DNA of 64,000 bases from NCBI RefSeq assembly GCF_041734735.1, contig NC_134900.1:31433370-31497369 (forward strand), written 5' to 3'. The number at the start of each line of letters is the position of its first letter. The stretch's first letter is position 1. Under the pieces are notes generated by a model. That model saw nothing but the letters and a program-made list of their open reading frames with translations. It did not search any database and had not been told where the DNA came from. This document shows positions 1-11,000 of this stretch, piece by piece. The stretch comes from Babylonia areolata. Lineage: Eukaryota; Mollusca; Gastropoda; Neogastropoda; Buccinidae. Both the position numbers and the translations under genes were made by a program.

Positions 1-289
1 ATCTTATTGCTTCATTTGAATGACAGCTAAACAGAAAGTGAAATTAGAAAAACCGACCAACTGGATGGCTTTCCATTAAGTCAACTGCATTTTTTTTTTT
101 GGAGGGGGTGTCAGAAACCAACGATTTTCTTTACTAGGTTGAAATACACTGGACATGGTAGTTGGAAGATTAAAGGATGCAATCATGTTATAAAGTGGTT
201 TGAAATGTGATTGAGTGTCTGAACATTCGAGCAAAAATGAGGGATGTGAAGGATCTCACAACAAACACACAGTGGTGATTTCAAACACT

Positions 290-346
<57 letters not shown>

Positions 347-984
347 TCACGAACACACGCCCGCACGCACATGTTCACACGCTCAAAGTTCATATGCGCA
401 CACGAGCTCGTACACTCAACTCTTTACAATCAGTCCAACAAAAGGAAAGGTATCTACAGAGAACGATATTTAATTTATATACAACTGTTGAATCGTCTTC
501 CTGTCTGCACAGGTTCACCACATTTTCTTTTAGTCTGTCTGTCTCTCTCTCTCTCCCTCTCCCCCCCCCCCCTTCCTGACGGTCTTGCTGTCTTTTTCAC
601 TTGCAGAAAAGGTTCATTTCTTTCCAAAATCAGTTTACGTTACATGTCGAAATGCATAGACATGAAATTCAGCAACAATAACATGAAATCTTTGTGTTCA
701 CACATAATACTCATCATCATCAGAATTACAATAAAGCAAATGCTGCACATACAATGTGAAACAGGAATTGTATATATGATTATCTCGAAACCAATCAACA
801 GGCAAGGTGATAGAGACGTATTCTATCTCTGATCACAAAACAAAAGAAAGAAAAAAATCCGGGGAAGTGAAAACGACAGAAGAGAAAGGTTACCATCGTC
901 AGCCTGAACGCTGACCAGCACACAGCCAAGACACAGCCAGACCACTCCAATGCCAGTCCGCTCCATGGCCACCAGCACAAGGTG
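1..984. other. Upstream non-coding sequence with microsatellites
   Basis: It contains a perfect CA repeat (about 291-344) followed by CA/CG-rich sequence and a CT tract with a run of C (about 535-572). Open frames here follow the microsatellite and show no recognisable domain. I see no gene. Confidence 0.6.
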
Positions 985-1243
985 CTGACAGGGGGACGGT
1001 CAACACAGCTATAGTCACGCCGTTTCTCTCCAACCAGGGGACGGTCAACACAGCTACAGTCACACCGTTTCTCTCCAACCAGGGGACGGTCAACACAGCT
1101 ACAGTCACACCGTTTCTCTCCAAAGCTACAGTCACACCGTTTCTCTCCAACCAGGAAACGGTCAACGCAGCTACAGTCACACCGTTTCTCTCCAACCAGG
1201 AAACGGTCAACGCAGATACAGTCACGCCGTTTCTCTCCAAACG
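985..1243. repeat. 45-bp tandem array, about 5-6 copies
   Basis: Units contain GGTCAACACAGCTACAGTCA and the CCGTTTCTCTCCAACCAG block. One copy is shortened. Because 45 is divisible by 3, two minus-strand frames stay open and would encode 15-residue repeats (ERNGVTV..); nothing else supports a protein. Confidence 0.9.
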
Positions 1244-1635
1244 AAGTGCATGTCAACAGCTCCGAGCTCTCTCACTGGCTGTCGTCTTCGCAACTCTTTA
1301 TTTAACGACCCAGTGTGTGGTAACACAGAGGTGCGAATCTCACCAATTACGTAACTTGATCTCCGTTGCTGATATAGTGTCAGTGCTTAATAACCCATGC
1401 ACATAACATGGCAGATACATTATCTTGGAGCCATTTAATTGCACTGATGTACGGTTCACTCGTGCATGTAGACATTTTGGAATCAGTAATGGGAATCGTT
1501 ACAAATCGTAATTATTGGTATCTGTCTCGCTGACTGGTTGTCATGAGTGTGACGTGGCTTGTCAGTAATGCGCATACTTTATCATGTGTTTGATTTATTT
1601 TCACGTGAACTGTGGTGCTTCAAATGCTGTTATGT
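1244..1635. other. Unassigned unique sequence
   Basis: There is no repeat unit, conserved coding block or tRNA-like motif that I can recognise. It lies between the 45-bp array and the apparent 5' part of a LINE. Confidence 0.4.
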
Positions 1636-1639
1636 CGGG

Positions 1640-4260
1640 GGTAGGCAGTGAGGATAAGCTCTCACTGGTGTATAAAATGCTCCAAATGTGTGCGTCTCAG
1701 ATGGCCTCTGACAGCAAAGTCCATCTCCGGCCTCACGTGTGGTTTAGCCTCAAAGCCCAGTGGAGCTGTTTCTGTTGGCAGGAGGAGGGCGAAAGCGGAT
1801 CACTAGCACCTTAAAACCAGTTGCTTCGGGCAGACGGGACTCATCAACCTAGGCTAGTAGCACGTCTGAATGAAAACACTGATTAAAACCTCAACTGCCT
1901 TGTGGCCATATGGCTATACCCGCTCATGGGAAAAGCTTCGGAAGTCAACCCTGAGGTGAAACCCGCGGTCACCAGTCCCTGAGGCAGTCTGAGGCTGTAT
2001 TCATCAACGTCCTGGCAACTCCTGTGACAGCGCTGTAACCATGTGTATCGGCACTTGCCTTTCCATTGGATCATCTTAGCGACCTGGGGTTGGGGGGGGA
2101 TATTGCTTGGGTAACGGTCTGTCCTCCATACCTGCTTACACAGACTTTATACCCTAGAGAGGACACTCCGGCTTCACTCTACAGCGTCGACACAACACGG
2201 GAAGCAGCAGTCTACCGGTCATAAGTCTAATGCTCGATCGGCGTAGAGCTGGACGACAGGAGCTGCTTCCGACAGTGGGAGAGATCATTGCATCTCATTG
2301 AGCAGCTACCGCCACGGACTTCGTACATGTCCGTGAACTATCGCCCGCTTCTCGAGGACCCCTCTTGGACCGCCAACGAGGCCTACACCCTCACAAAACA
2401 CCAGGACCAACGCCTCGACCACACCACCCTTCACGGAGAAAGACCACAGCATGAACAATTTGACGTTAAAGGGCAGATTGCTAAAAGGTCGTTGAACTCA
2501 CCGCTTCAAGGCCCGCTTCAAGCCAGTAGAGTGCTTTCTCCCCACGGTCCCTTATTTCACTGGATGCGTGATGTTTAGGGTGGAAGTCGACATGCGAATC
2601 GACAAGTGTGCACCAGGCAACAGAAATAACAAAACTCCTGCCCTGAAGGTGGGCACTGGGAATGTCAGCACAATGACTCCAGGCTTCAATGACGACGTAG
2701 AAAAAGCGAGCGATGCTCGGGAGATGGCAGTGACATGGAACTGACCAGACTGCAGATGGACATTATCGCCTGCAAGAGATCAGACTCCCAGGGTCAGGAT
2801 CTGTGAGAGAGAGAGAGAGAAACTTAACCTTTTCTGGCAGGGGAAATCACCAGACGAGGCCAGAGAACTCAGAAACAGCTTGCTGGGGTCCATCATTTTA
2901 CCTACAGATGGAACTGAGCGTATCATATTATCTCCAGTCTCCAGCTCCTCACCTCAGCGGGACTAGTCAGTCTAATCAGTGCCTCAGCAACTCAGAGTCT
3001 TCTGTAGACCCCCCCACGATCCAAGCACCGATCTTGACCTGATCCTTACCGTGTGCTCTGGCACATCCAGTGTCCAGCTTACACAGCGCGGATTGTGACA
3101 CTGACCACTCCTTGGTCTGCATGCACCAAGGTGAAACTGCGAGCCAAGAAGTTGCACTCCTCGGAAAAGGAGGGCAGATCTCACATCGACACCAACAAGA
3201 CACGTGAACAAGGGAAAGTGGAGGAATTTGGACGCATGCCAGAAAAATCGTTTCCATGAAAGAGGACCAGCAAATCGGCAGGTTTTTTTATTTTTTTTTA
3301 TTAGTTTGTTTGAGGTGCACTCTGCTGAAATGACACCCGCCATCGAAGAGAAGAGACAGGCCCTAGCAGCATGCAAAGCCTGTCCCAGTGAGAAGAATTT
3401 TTTAACCTGAAAGTCCTTCCAACAGTGCACCAGGCGAAGCGCCAACGACTGCTGGCTCCAGCTCTGATCCCAGATACAGAATGCAGCTGACACGAGTAAC
3501 ATCAAGAGGGTGTACTTCTTCTTCGTCCATGGGCCGCAAACTCCCACGTTCACTCAATTGTACACGAGTAGGCTTTTACGTGTATGGCCGTTTTTAACCC
3601 CGCCATGTAGGCAGCCATACTCCGTTTTCGGGGGTTTGTATGCTGGTTATGTTCTTGTTTCCATAACCCACCAAACGCTGTGGATTACGGGATCTTTAAC
3701 GTGCGTATTTGAGCTTCTGCTTGTGTATATACACACGAAAGGGGTTCAGGCACTAGCAGGTCTGCACATATGTTGACCTGGGAGATCGGAAAAATCTCCA
3801 CCCTTTACCCACCAGGCGCCGTTACCGAGATTCGAACCCGGGACCCTCAGATTGAAAATCCAACGCTATAAACCACTCGGCTGTTGCGCCCGTCAAGAAG
3901 GTGTAGATTGAATCAAGCTGGCGCTGGGTACCGTGCAGAAGAAAACCGCCCCTGTGAAGTCTGCCAGAGGAGAGGATTGGGCGCAATAGATGAAGCTCTG
4001 GTTAGAGCACTTCTCTGAGTTTTACGCCCGGGAAAACGTGGTTACCAGACACCCTGTACGCCACTGAGCGTCTGCCTGTGTTAGATGAGCTCGACAGAGA
4101 ACCCCCTGTCGAAGAACTCAGTGAAGGTCTGGGCTTCCTTACCCGTGGCAAAGCACCAGAAAAAGACGACATCCATGCCGGTCTTGAAATGCTGTATGGG
4201 AACCAGCATCATCACCTGACAACGTGAGATCTTGTGCCTCTGCTGAAGAGAAGGCGAGAA
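1640..4260 (+). mobile_element. Decayed non-LTR retrotransposon (LINE), endonuclease and RT remnants
   Basis: Around 2620-2800 the frame reads KTPALKVGTGNVSTMTPGFN and then MELTRLQMDIIA, the typical apurinic-endonuclease start (LKVGTWNVRTM.. MELSRLQMDIVALQETR). 2990-3260 retains the end of the endonuclease (DTDHSLVC-like). Near 4010-4200 an RT-upstream segment is seen (LEHFSEFYAR, LDREPPVEELSEG, GKAPEKDDIH), with several frameshifts and a large internal deletion. An antisense SINE is nested at about 3509-3895. The GC-rich part before 2600 looks like the element's 5' leader; its left boundary is uncertain. Clade not determined. Confidence 0.72.
3509..3895 (-). mobile_element. SINE family A, antisense copy nested in the LINE
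   Basis: Reading the minus strand there is a tRNA-like head (GGGCGCAA..GCCGAGTGG, box B GGTTCGAATC), a body with CAACATATGTGCAGACCTGC, and a tail of GAA triplets. Near full length. Its position inside the LINE shows that it inserted later. Confidence 0.88.
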
Positions 4261-4327
4261 TCCACAAGACACGAGAGATGCAACTGAAGCCACACACACA
4301 AAAAAAACACCCCAAAACAACCACAAC

Positions 4328-4462
4328 AACAGTTTCAGTTTCAGTTTCAGTAGCTCAAGGAGGCGTCACTGCGTTCGGACAAATCCATATACGCTACACC
4401 ACATCTGCCAAGCAGATGCCTGACCAGCAGCGTAACACAACGCGCTTAGTCAGGCCTTGAGA
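4328..4462 (-). mobile_element. SINE family C, truncated copy
   Basis: It starts with three TTTCAG units, then GGAGGCGTCACTGCGTTCGG and the CAGATGCCTGACCAGCAGCG block, ending at CAGGCCTTGAG with poly-A. This is the 3' part of the 400-bp SINE seen in full at 57120-57525. Confidence 0.8.
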
Positions 4463-4859
4463 AAAAAAAAAAAGGTGAATAAATAATAGATAAGCGTACA
4501 TAAATAAGTAAATAAACAGATATGTGCATGTGTGTGCATGAAAAATGATGAGGTGTTGATGTGATTTAGTATGTGTGTCCTGTGTGCGTTACCTTTAGAA
4601 AATATATATACATCCCCGACCTCTAATTTTCTGTTGAAGAGGGGGTATGACCTGACCTGACCTACTGATGGTATCGTGCCAATGCTTAATCACACGTTGA
4701 GCAGCACTGAGAATTACGGTGTTAGATGGAGCCATCCCTTCTTTCCCGGTAACACCTACCAAATGTGTGTGTGTGTGTGTGTGTGTGTTCAAGTGCATGC
4801 CACGTCAGTGTGTGAATTCGTGAAAATTGGTGGTGGTGTGCTGCTGAGGTGCTTTTTGT

Positions 4860-5062
4860 TTGTACAGTAGAAAGAAACAAGTGGTTCACTGCCAGTGGTG
4901 CAGACAGTGTCCGTGAGGGTAGAGGGGTTCGAATCCCAGTCTTGCCGGCCCTCAGTTTTCTCCAGAGTTTGACTTGAAAAGTGATCAGTGAAACTGAGTG
5001 TGTAGTCAGTCAGGGTGAGACGATAAACAGAGGTCCTGTGAGCAGCACGTATCTGGCGCATT
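4860..5062 (+). mobile_element. SINE family C, tRNA-head fragment
   Basis: GGTTCGAATCCCAGTC is a box-B-like site following a degenerate box A, and the sequence continues into GAGACGATAAACAGAGGTCC, the shared core of families C and D. The 3' half is missing. Confidence 0.65.
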
Positions 5063-5166
5063 GGGGAAAAAAACAACAACAAACAAACAAACAAACAAAA
5101 AACCAAACAAAAAAACATGGCAACACAAAATTAAGCGAACAAAATTGGAAAGAGAAATCCATTCTG

Positions 5167-5168
<2 letters not shown>

Positions 5169-5215
<47 letters not shown>

Positions 5216-5242
5216 ACTGAGACACACACGCGCGCGTGCGCC

Positions 5243-5278
<36 letters not shown>
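5169..5278. repeat. Compound CA microsatellite
   Basis: Two long CA runs are separated by a CGCG-rich interruption. A further GT run lies at about 5474-5512 and a CA run at about 5829-5866. Confidence 0.95.
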
Positions 5279-5282
<4 letters not shown>

Positions 5283-5471
5283 CCAGCATGTACCATGACA
5301 GAATCATTGAGTTGTGGGTTGGTGTTGTGTCCTCCTAAATCAGTGGGGGTCAATAGAAGAAGAAGAACATCAATGAAATGTTAATGTTTGGACAAACATC
5401 ATAGATTAAGTTAAATGGAGAGGCAAACAATGAAATATGTAAAGTTCTTTGCATAGTACTGTAGTTCGGCA

Positions 5472-5485
<14 letters not shown>
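5276..5485 (+). pseudogene. Truncated upstream copy of FANCD2 exon 1 and its flanks
   Basis: From TATCCAGCATGTACCATGAC onward this matches 7765-8095 around exon 1, continuing through CATCATAGATTAAGTT and then AAATGGAGAGGCAAACAATG with the exon end, donor region and following intron. About 120 bp is missing at the junction: the acceptor and most of the exon. The donor GTAAG reads GTAAA here. It is a degenerate local duplicate, not functional coding. Confidence 0.75.
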
Positions 5486-5514
<29 letters not shown>

Positions 5515-5826
5515 AAAAGCAAGCACCACCAATTAACTCATTCAAGAATCAACTGGACAATTCTACAAAATTCCTAACTATTTTTATAGAGTCATGAATA
5601 AATAAAATGTAAACGAAGCTGACTGAGTCGAACCTTGACCAAAGTCTGTTACAGAACATGTCATCAGATCAAAGAAGGGACTATTTATAAGCTTCAACGC
5701 TTGCGTTTGTCCCTAACCTACTACTACTACTACTTATTTATAAATTACTATACACTGACACGTACACAACAGACACACTGGCATACATACATGAATATTG
5801 ACAGAGGCACACCGCGCACACGCACG

Positions 5827-5868
<42 letters not shown>

Positions 5869-5879
5869 TACAGCTGTCA

Positions 5880-6119
5880 CAGTGACAGACGCCACGCCAA
5901 ACTGTGGTATTATTGTCGCAATCTAAAACACCATTTGAAACAATTCAACGTGGATAACTCCACTCAGTCAGATGCAAACACGATGACGCAGGCACCCAGC
6001 ATGAATCCATTGGAGACATAGGAACACCAACTGCAGCAGCGGATCCCCCCAGTTTTTGGTGCCAGAATAATCAACCCGTATGACTGTGGGCCCTCAACAA
6101 CGAAGAAGAAGAAGAATTA
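5880..6119. other. Unassigned sequence ending in GAA triplets
   Basis: It ends with GAAGAAGAAGAAGAATTAA, suggesting the 3' tail of an old retroposed element, but the body (5880-6100) matches none of the families here. No coding signal. Confidence 0.35.
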
Positions 6120-6660
6120 ATCGCAAGCCCAACCAAAAGTGAAAGGCACGAAACCGAAACTTAAACCACCAGCGTGTACCGTTTCGCTAAAGTTGTGTAA
6201 AAAGATACTTAAATCGACGGCCATCGCAATATTCGCGGGAGGTTCGACGGCTTGGGTACGTCAGTGAACATCATTGAACATTTACATTCAGAAGCACTTT
6301 GAACCCATGTACGTAGGACCCGGGCTAGATGTTTATGCGAACATTTTTAAAGTGTTTCGTTATGAACAGTAAAACGCTCAGAATTTGCAGTAAAGGGGTG
6401 CGACATGTAGGCGTGATGTGCATCCTGTTTTCGGTTCGTGTGGCATCAAACGAAAAAATATTACTGATGTAACCTGGCAAAACAGCAGTCAGTGAAAGGC
6501 AAAAGGAAAGAATGCATTTTCTTCAAATGAGAAGTGTTTGCAGGAAAAATTCGCGGCGCTCAATTACAGAAAAAGTGTCGTGTTAATGAAAAACAGTGTC
6601 GTGTCAATGTGATGCGCATCCTGGTTTCGGTTCGTCTGCTCAGGTGTGCTTGAAGTGGGG
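6120..6660 (+). promoter_or_regulatory. Candidate FANCD2 promoter and non-coding first exon zone
   Basis: This stretch is visibly richer in CpG than its surroundings and lies 1.3-1.8 kb before exon 1. A strong donor-like GTACGT at 6256 follows a CpG-rich segment without an ATG, as a non-coding first exon would. Two diverged copies of a block near 6412 and 6608 (both contain CATCCTG and TTTCGGTTCGT) suggest a roughly 200-bp tandem duplication. No TATA box or conserved site was recognised. Purely inferential. Confidence 0.25.
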
Positions 6661-7519
6661 GTAAACCACTTCTGATGTCATATTAGGTTTTCTGCAAAAA
6701 ATATTCAAAAAGTTAAAATGAAAGTAATAGTTGTAGTCCTATAAGGACTGGCAGGTTGTCTGCCTAGGCCTTACGGCCTTTTTTGTGTCCCCATCGGTAT
6801 CTGTCTATGGAATGTGCGTAGGTTATTTTGTTGACACAATTATTTGCTTTATTTCATTCGTCCAAGTCAAAAAACTGGTATTTTTTTGTGTTCATATCAA
6901 GGAGATTTTTAAACATGTTAGTATTCCATGCAAGTTTAGTTTGAATTAGTAGTGCATTCCATATTTGTGCAATTCTGTTAGCTAATGGATTTTCCTATAC
7001 TGATAATGAGATGCCACTTATTTTGCTTACATACAAAAAATCAGAAGGCTGAAAGTGCATTACTTTTAGAGACATGTTTATGTTAAAATGATACATCAGA
7101 AGTGATTAAAAAAAAAGAAAACAAAGAGCAAATCATGGATGAATAACTGCATAAATGTGGTATACAAATTTAATGGTAAAAGCAAACATTAAAAGTACAA
7201 AAGATAACTCATCATCTTCTTGACAGGCAGCCTCCTTCAAAATTGAAATCTGCTGTGCATGGGCATCGCCAGTGATTGGTCCAGTACAAATCACAGTGCC
7301 AATATAAATTATCATGAAAATACAGTAATAAAAGAAATAATAATAATAATAACAAGGGTGGGGCTGGGATTCAGTGGGATACATTACCAGGTACAATGTT
7401 TTTTGCTTCAAGGGGGTTAGATGCACCACTCTGCCCATATCAGAATCAGCTAAACAGTCTGTAAGAAATGTTCACCAAAATATTTTTGGGAAAGAATAAA
7501 AATGTCTTTTAATCAAATT
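6661..7519. other. AT-rich sequence, no gene seen
   Basis: It includes a short palindrome around 6760-6780 (GCCTAGGC/GGCCTTACGGCC) and poly-A/T stretches. No conserved coding block, including no basic N-terminal FANCD2 exon. Confidence 0.5.
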
Positions 7520-7523
7520 AATG

Positions 7524-7765
7524 GGCTGAGGCTGTGGCCAAATGATTAAGAGTTCTGCATTCTTGCCCAAGGGTCCAGAGTTATATCCCTTGTTTTGGTA
7601 CATCTGGTGGGCAAATAGTGGAGATTGTTTGGTCTACCAGGTCAACATGTGTAGACCAGTATGTGCCTGAACTCCCTTCATGTGTATATGCATGAACAAG
7701 GCCAAATACCTTAATGCTCCTGAAATCCATGTCTGTCAGCATAAGGTGGGAATGGAAATAACAAA
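7524..7765 (+). mobile_element. SINE family A, old diverged copy
   Basis: The head GCCAAATGATTAAGAG and the body CAGGTCAACATGTGTAGACC and CAGTATGTGCCTGAAC match family A with many substitutions. The copy continues into ATCCATGTCTGTCAGC. It lies directly upstream of exon 1. Confidence 0.75.
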
Positions 7766-7952
7766 GTATCCAGCATGCACCATGACAGATTTATTATTGA
7801 GTTGTTGTTTTTTCCCCGTTCTAATGTGAGATCAATAGAAAAACACACACACACACGAAAAAAAAAAGATAGTGTTTGGACAAAGTTTTTTTGAAAACAT
7901 CATGGATTAAGTTATAAATATAAATATATGCATATATTTATTTTTCATATAG

Positions 7953-8059
7953 GTTACACAAGATGCCCTCCAATGTATTCAAGTCCAAGTCCATGTTTGC
8001 TGCTGTTTGCAAAAAAGCAGGACTTATACTGAAAAATGGAGAGGAAAACAATGAAATAA
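7953..8059 (+). CDS. FANCD2: FANCD2 exon 1 (first recognised)
   Basis: The acceptor is AG at 7951-7952 and the donor GTAAG at 8060. The frame reads [15 protein letters not shown], then [14 protein letters not shown], which matches human IFVKLLKISGIILKTG. It ends in phase 1. An in-frame ATG at 7963 has A at -3 and could be the start codon, which would leave only about ten residues before the homologous block; otherwise an upstream exon supplies the N-terminus. Confidence 0.88.
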
Positions 8060-11000
8060 GTAAGTTGCTTGCATGACACTATAGTTTTGGTTCTAATTTG
8101 TTTGTTAAGTGAGAACTGTCGATCTGCTGGTGTTTTCTTCGGCATTGAAAAGTTGATCACTGGTTTTCTAGCTCATGTTTTTTTCCTTCAGATTTACCTG
8201 TTATAAAGTGATGGTATTTTGGTTTAGATATTATCCTAGATGCAGTGCTTATACCTAATACACATTTTAGACTCAGTTACTTGATCCAGCTGTTAAGCAA
8301 CTAAGGATCTTAGAAACAAAAAAAATTGTGAGATAACACAAACTTGTTCAAAAGTAGTGGTGCCTCATCCAGAAACTGAAAACATGCAGAGTAGAATGAG
8401 TTTATTCTTTCCATCCTGAAATACATCATTAGTATTTATTTGATTTATGAGTTTAGTATAGATCTATATTGTAAGGTTTTCTGATTTTGCATTGTAATTT
8501 TCTCTCCCCCCCCCAGGTTTTCTGGTGTTGAAAGTTTTAAGTGTACAACTAGTTTTGTCCAAACCTGATCATAATGTGTTTTTGTATTTCTATAGGTGTG
8601 CTCATTGTCCTAGTTGTGAGGAAAATGGTATTGTACTACACTACTTGTATCATTTAGCACTTTGGAACTCCAAAGAAGGCATAGTATTGTAGTATATGCA
8701 GGGGGTGGAACTCGCAAGGTGCGGGGCATCCAAGATGGCTGAACTGTAAACTCCTCAGTTGTGTCATTGGTGACAAAGTATTATTCCATACGTTCTGTAT
8801 ACTGATCCCAATCTTCCCCTTCAGCAAGTCCGAACTCCTTGAGTTGTCCAAAAGCAGCCATCCTCGTCGCCAAGTGAAGTAGAGGCACACACAGGTCAGA
8901 ATGCGGAATTATTTATTCGTCTAAAGAGCAACTGAGGAGTTTACAGTTCAGTCATCTTGGATGCCCCGTGCCTTGCGAGTTCTGCCCCTTGCATATACTA
9001 CAAGTATGAAACGGGCACTATTGGTGTTTGGTATTATCTTACAGTTACATAATGTGGTAGTTGTGTTCCTGTATATCAAAGTGATACGTATATTTTTTAA
9101 TTAATACTTTCTCTGCATATGGTTTCAATTGTTGAGAAGTACGAAATGAGCAATTCAGCGATTGATTTCTTTGAAGGTCATTACTCATAAATGACAGGTG
9201 TTAATTAACTAGTCAGTACAGTGAATGATTTACTTGTTTATTTGACAGGTGTTGACAAGTCAGTGTTCCAGAAGAATTTGACCACAGCTCTGAAACGGCA
9301 GCAGGGTGATATTAATGAGGTAGGTGATCTTCTGCTTCTTCTTCTTCTTTGTTCGTGGGCTGGAACTCCCACGTTCACTCTTATATACACGAGTGGGCTT
9401 TTACGTGTATGACCGTTTTTACCCCGCCATGTAGGCAGCCATACTCCGCTTTCAGGGGTGAGGTATGTGATGATTGCTGTGGAAACTGTATTTTCCAGGA
9501 AAAATACATAAACACAATGCTTAAAGTACAATCAACAGTTAAAAAAAATAACAACACACACACACACACTCAGACACACACACACACTCAAAACTGCATT
9601 AGATTACATGGTGTGTTGACTGAATGTACTCTGTTGAGTGATAGATCTCTATATCTGCCAAACACTTGAAAAGCATGAGAATTGGTTTCTCTGTAAATAC
9701 AGGAAAGTGGCTACAAATGTGAACTGTGTGTGACATGAGTTTGTGTTGTTTTGCTAGTTGTGATCTGGCAAAAACCTGAAGTTTGAAAGTTGATACGGAA
9801 AGTAATTGATTGCTACACTTTTGTACATAATGTGTGTGGGGTTAAAAAAGAAAAAAAAGTGGAATATTTTTGTGTTTTTTGTTAGAAATTTGAATTATAG
9901 CAAGAAAGCTGGATTAAATGAAAGTTTGAAAAATGACTGTTGGTTTGTACATTCCTTTTTGAAATTATTTCAGATTGTCTTATTTTTAAAAGCTGTAATT
10001 CATTAATGCATTTATTGTGTAGAATTTATTAAACATTTTGCTTTTCATAAGATATATTGTTTTTTCTCTTTTTTTTTCTTCTGCTTTTTTTCTGCCCATC
10101 ATCTGCACCATTTCAGTGGCATTACTCCTGTTCTGCTCAGAGTCCCTCATACACAGCCACATCCAGGTTTGTCCGTTGCACTTGCAGTCCCAGCATCGGC
10201 AGTCCACAGGTAACTAACAGTGTCAGGTTGCCAGGAGGCCACACATCAGAGGAGACCCTGTGCTGCTGCTGAGTCACCTTTGGTGGTGTAAAGGCATGCC
10301 TGTTCTGATTTGGCGTACACAGGACACCACCGACTGAGTCCCGTATTGATGACAACAATTGCTTAATTGTGGAGTTGGACTGAGTGAGCACCCTGTCCAG
10401 CGTGGAAACTGCCACGATGTCTCTGCAGTGAGAGTCCACCATGAATCCGCTGGCACTGAAGACTTTCACAGGACTCAACTCAAGCGTGGAAGTGCAGGGG
10501 GATTGAAACTGAGGTCACTGTGAGAGCAGGGCATGAAAGACCACAAAATTTAGGACAGTTTAAAAAAAATGTATATATATATTGATAATGAATGAAGATG
10601 GTCATAAAGTATTGCTATGGAGGTCCATTTTACATTTTTGGATATGATAAGGCTGAATGCTTCATTTTATAATAATATCCTGGAGTCAGCAGGCCAGAGA
10701 GATGCAGACACTTGAAGTGTTGGTCAGGAACTTTGAGTAACACTCCCAAAGTATCGTGCATGAAGTGGATGAAACTCAGCTGTGGGGTCCCAGTCTTCCC
10801 ATTTAACCCCAAGCACACTCAACTCTGGGTAGAACTGGCCACAACCTGTAAAAACCGACTTCTGCTGGGAACCGAACCTACATCCTCCCAGCCATCAGTA
10901 TGTCACACAAACCACTTTGCCATAGTGGCTGGTGTTGATGCTGTGTTCAATTTCAAAATTAAAAAGCACATCATAGAAATCACAGTGTTACAAATTGCAT

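Noticed and set aside
215-832. Histidine/threonine-rich protein over the CA repeat
   Set aside because: The frame is kept open by the microsatellite; there is no domain or splice context.
795-1256. Minus-strand repeat protein of 153 codons
   Set aside because: It consists of the 45-bp array; two frames are open at once and there is no supporting feature.
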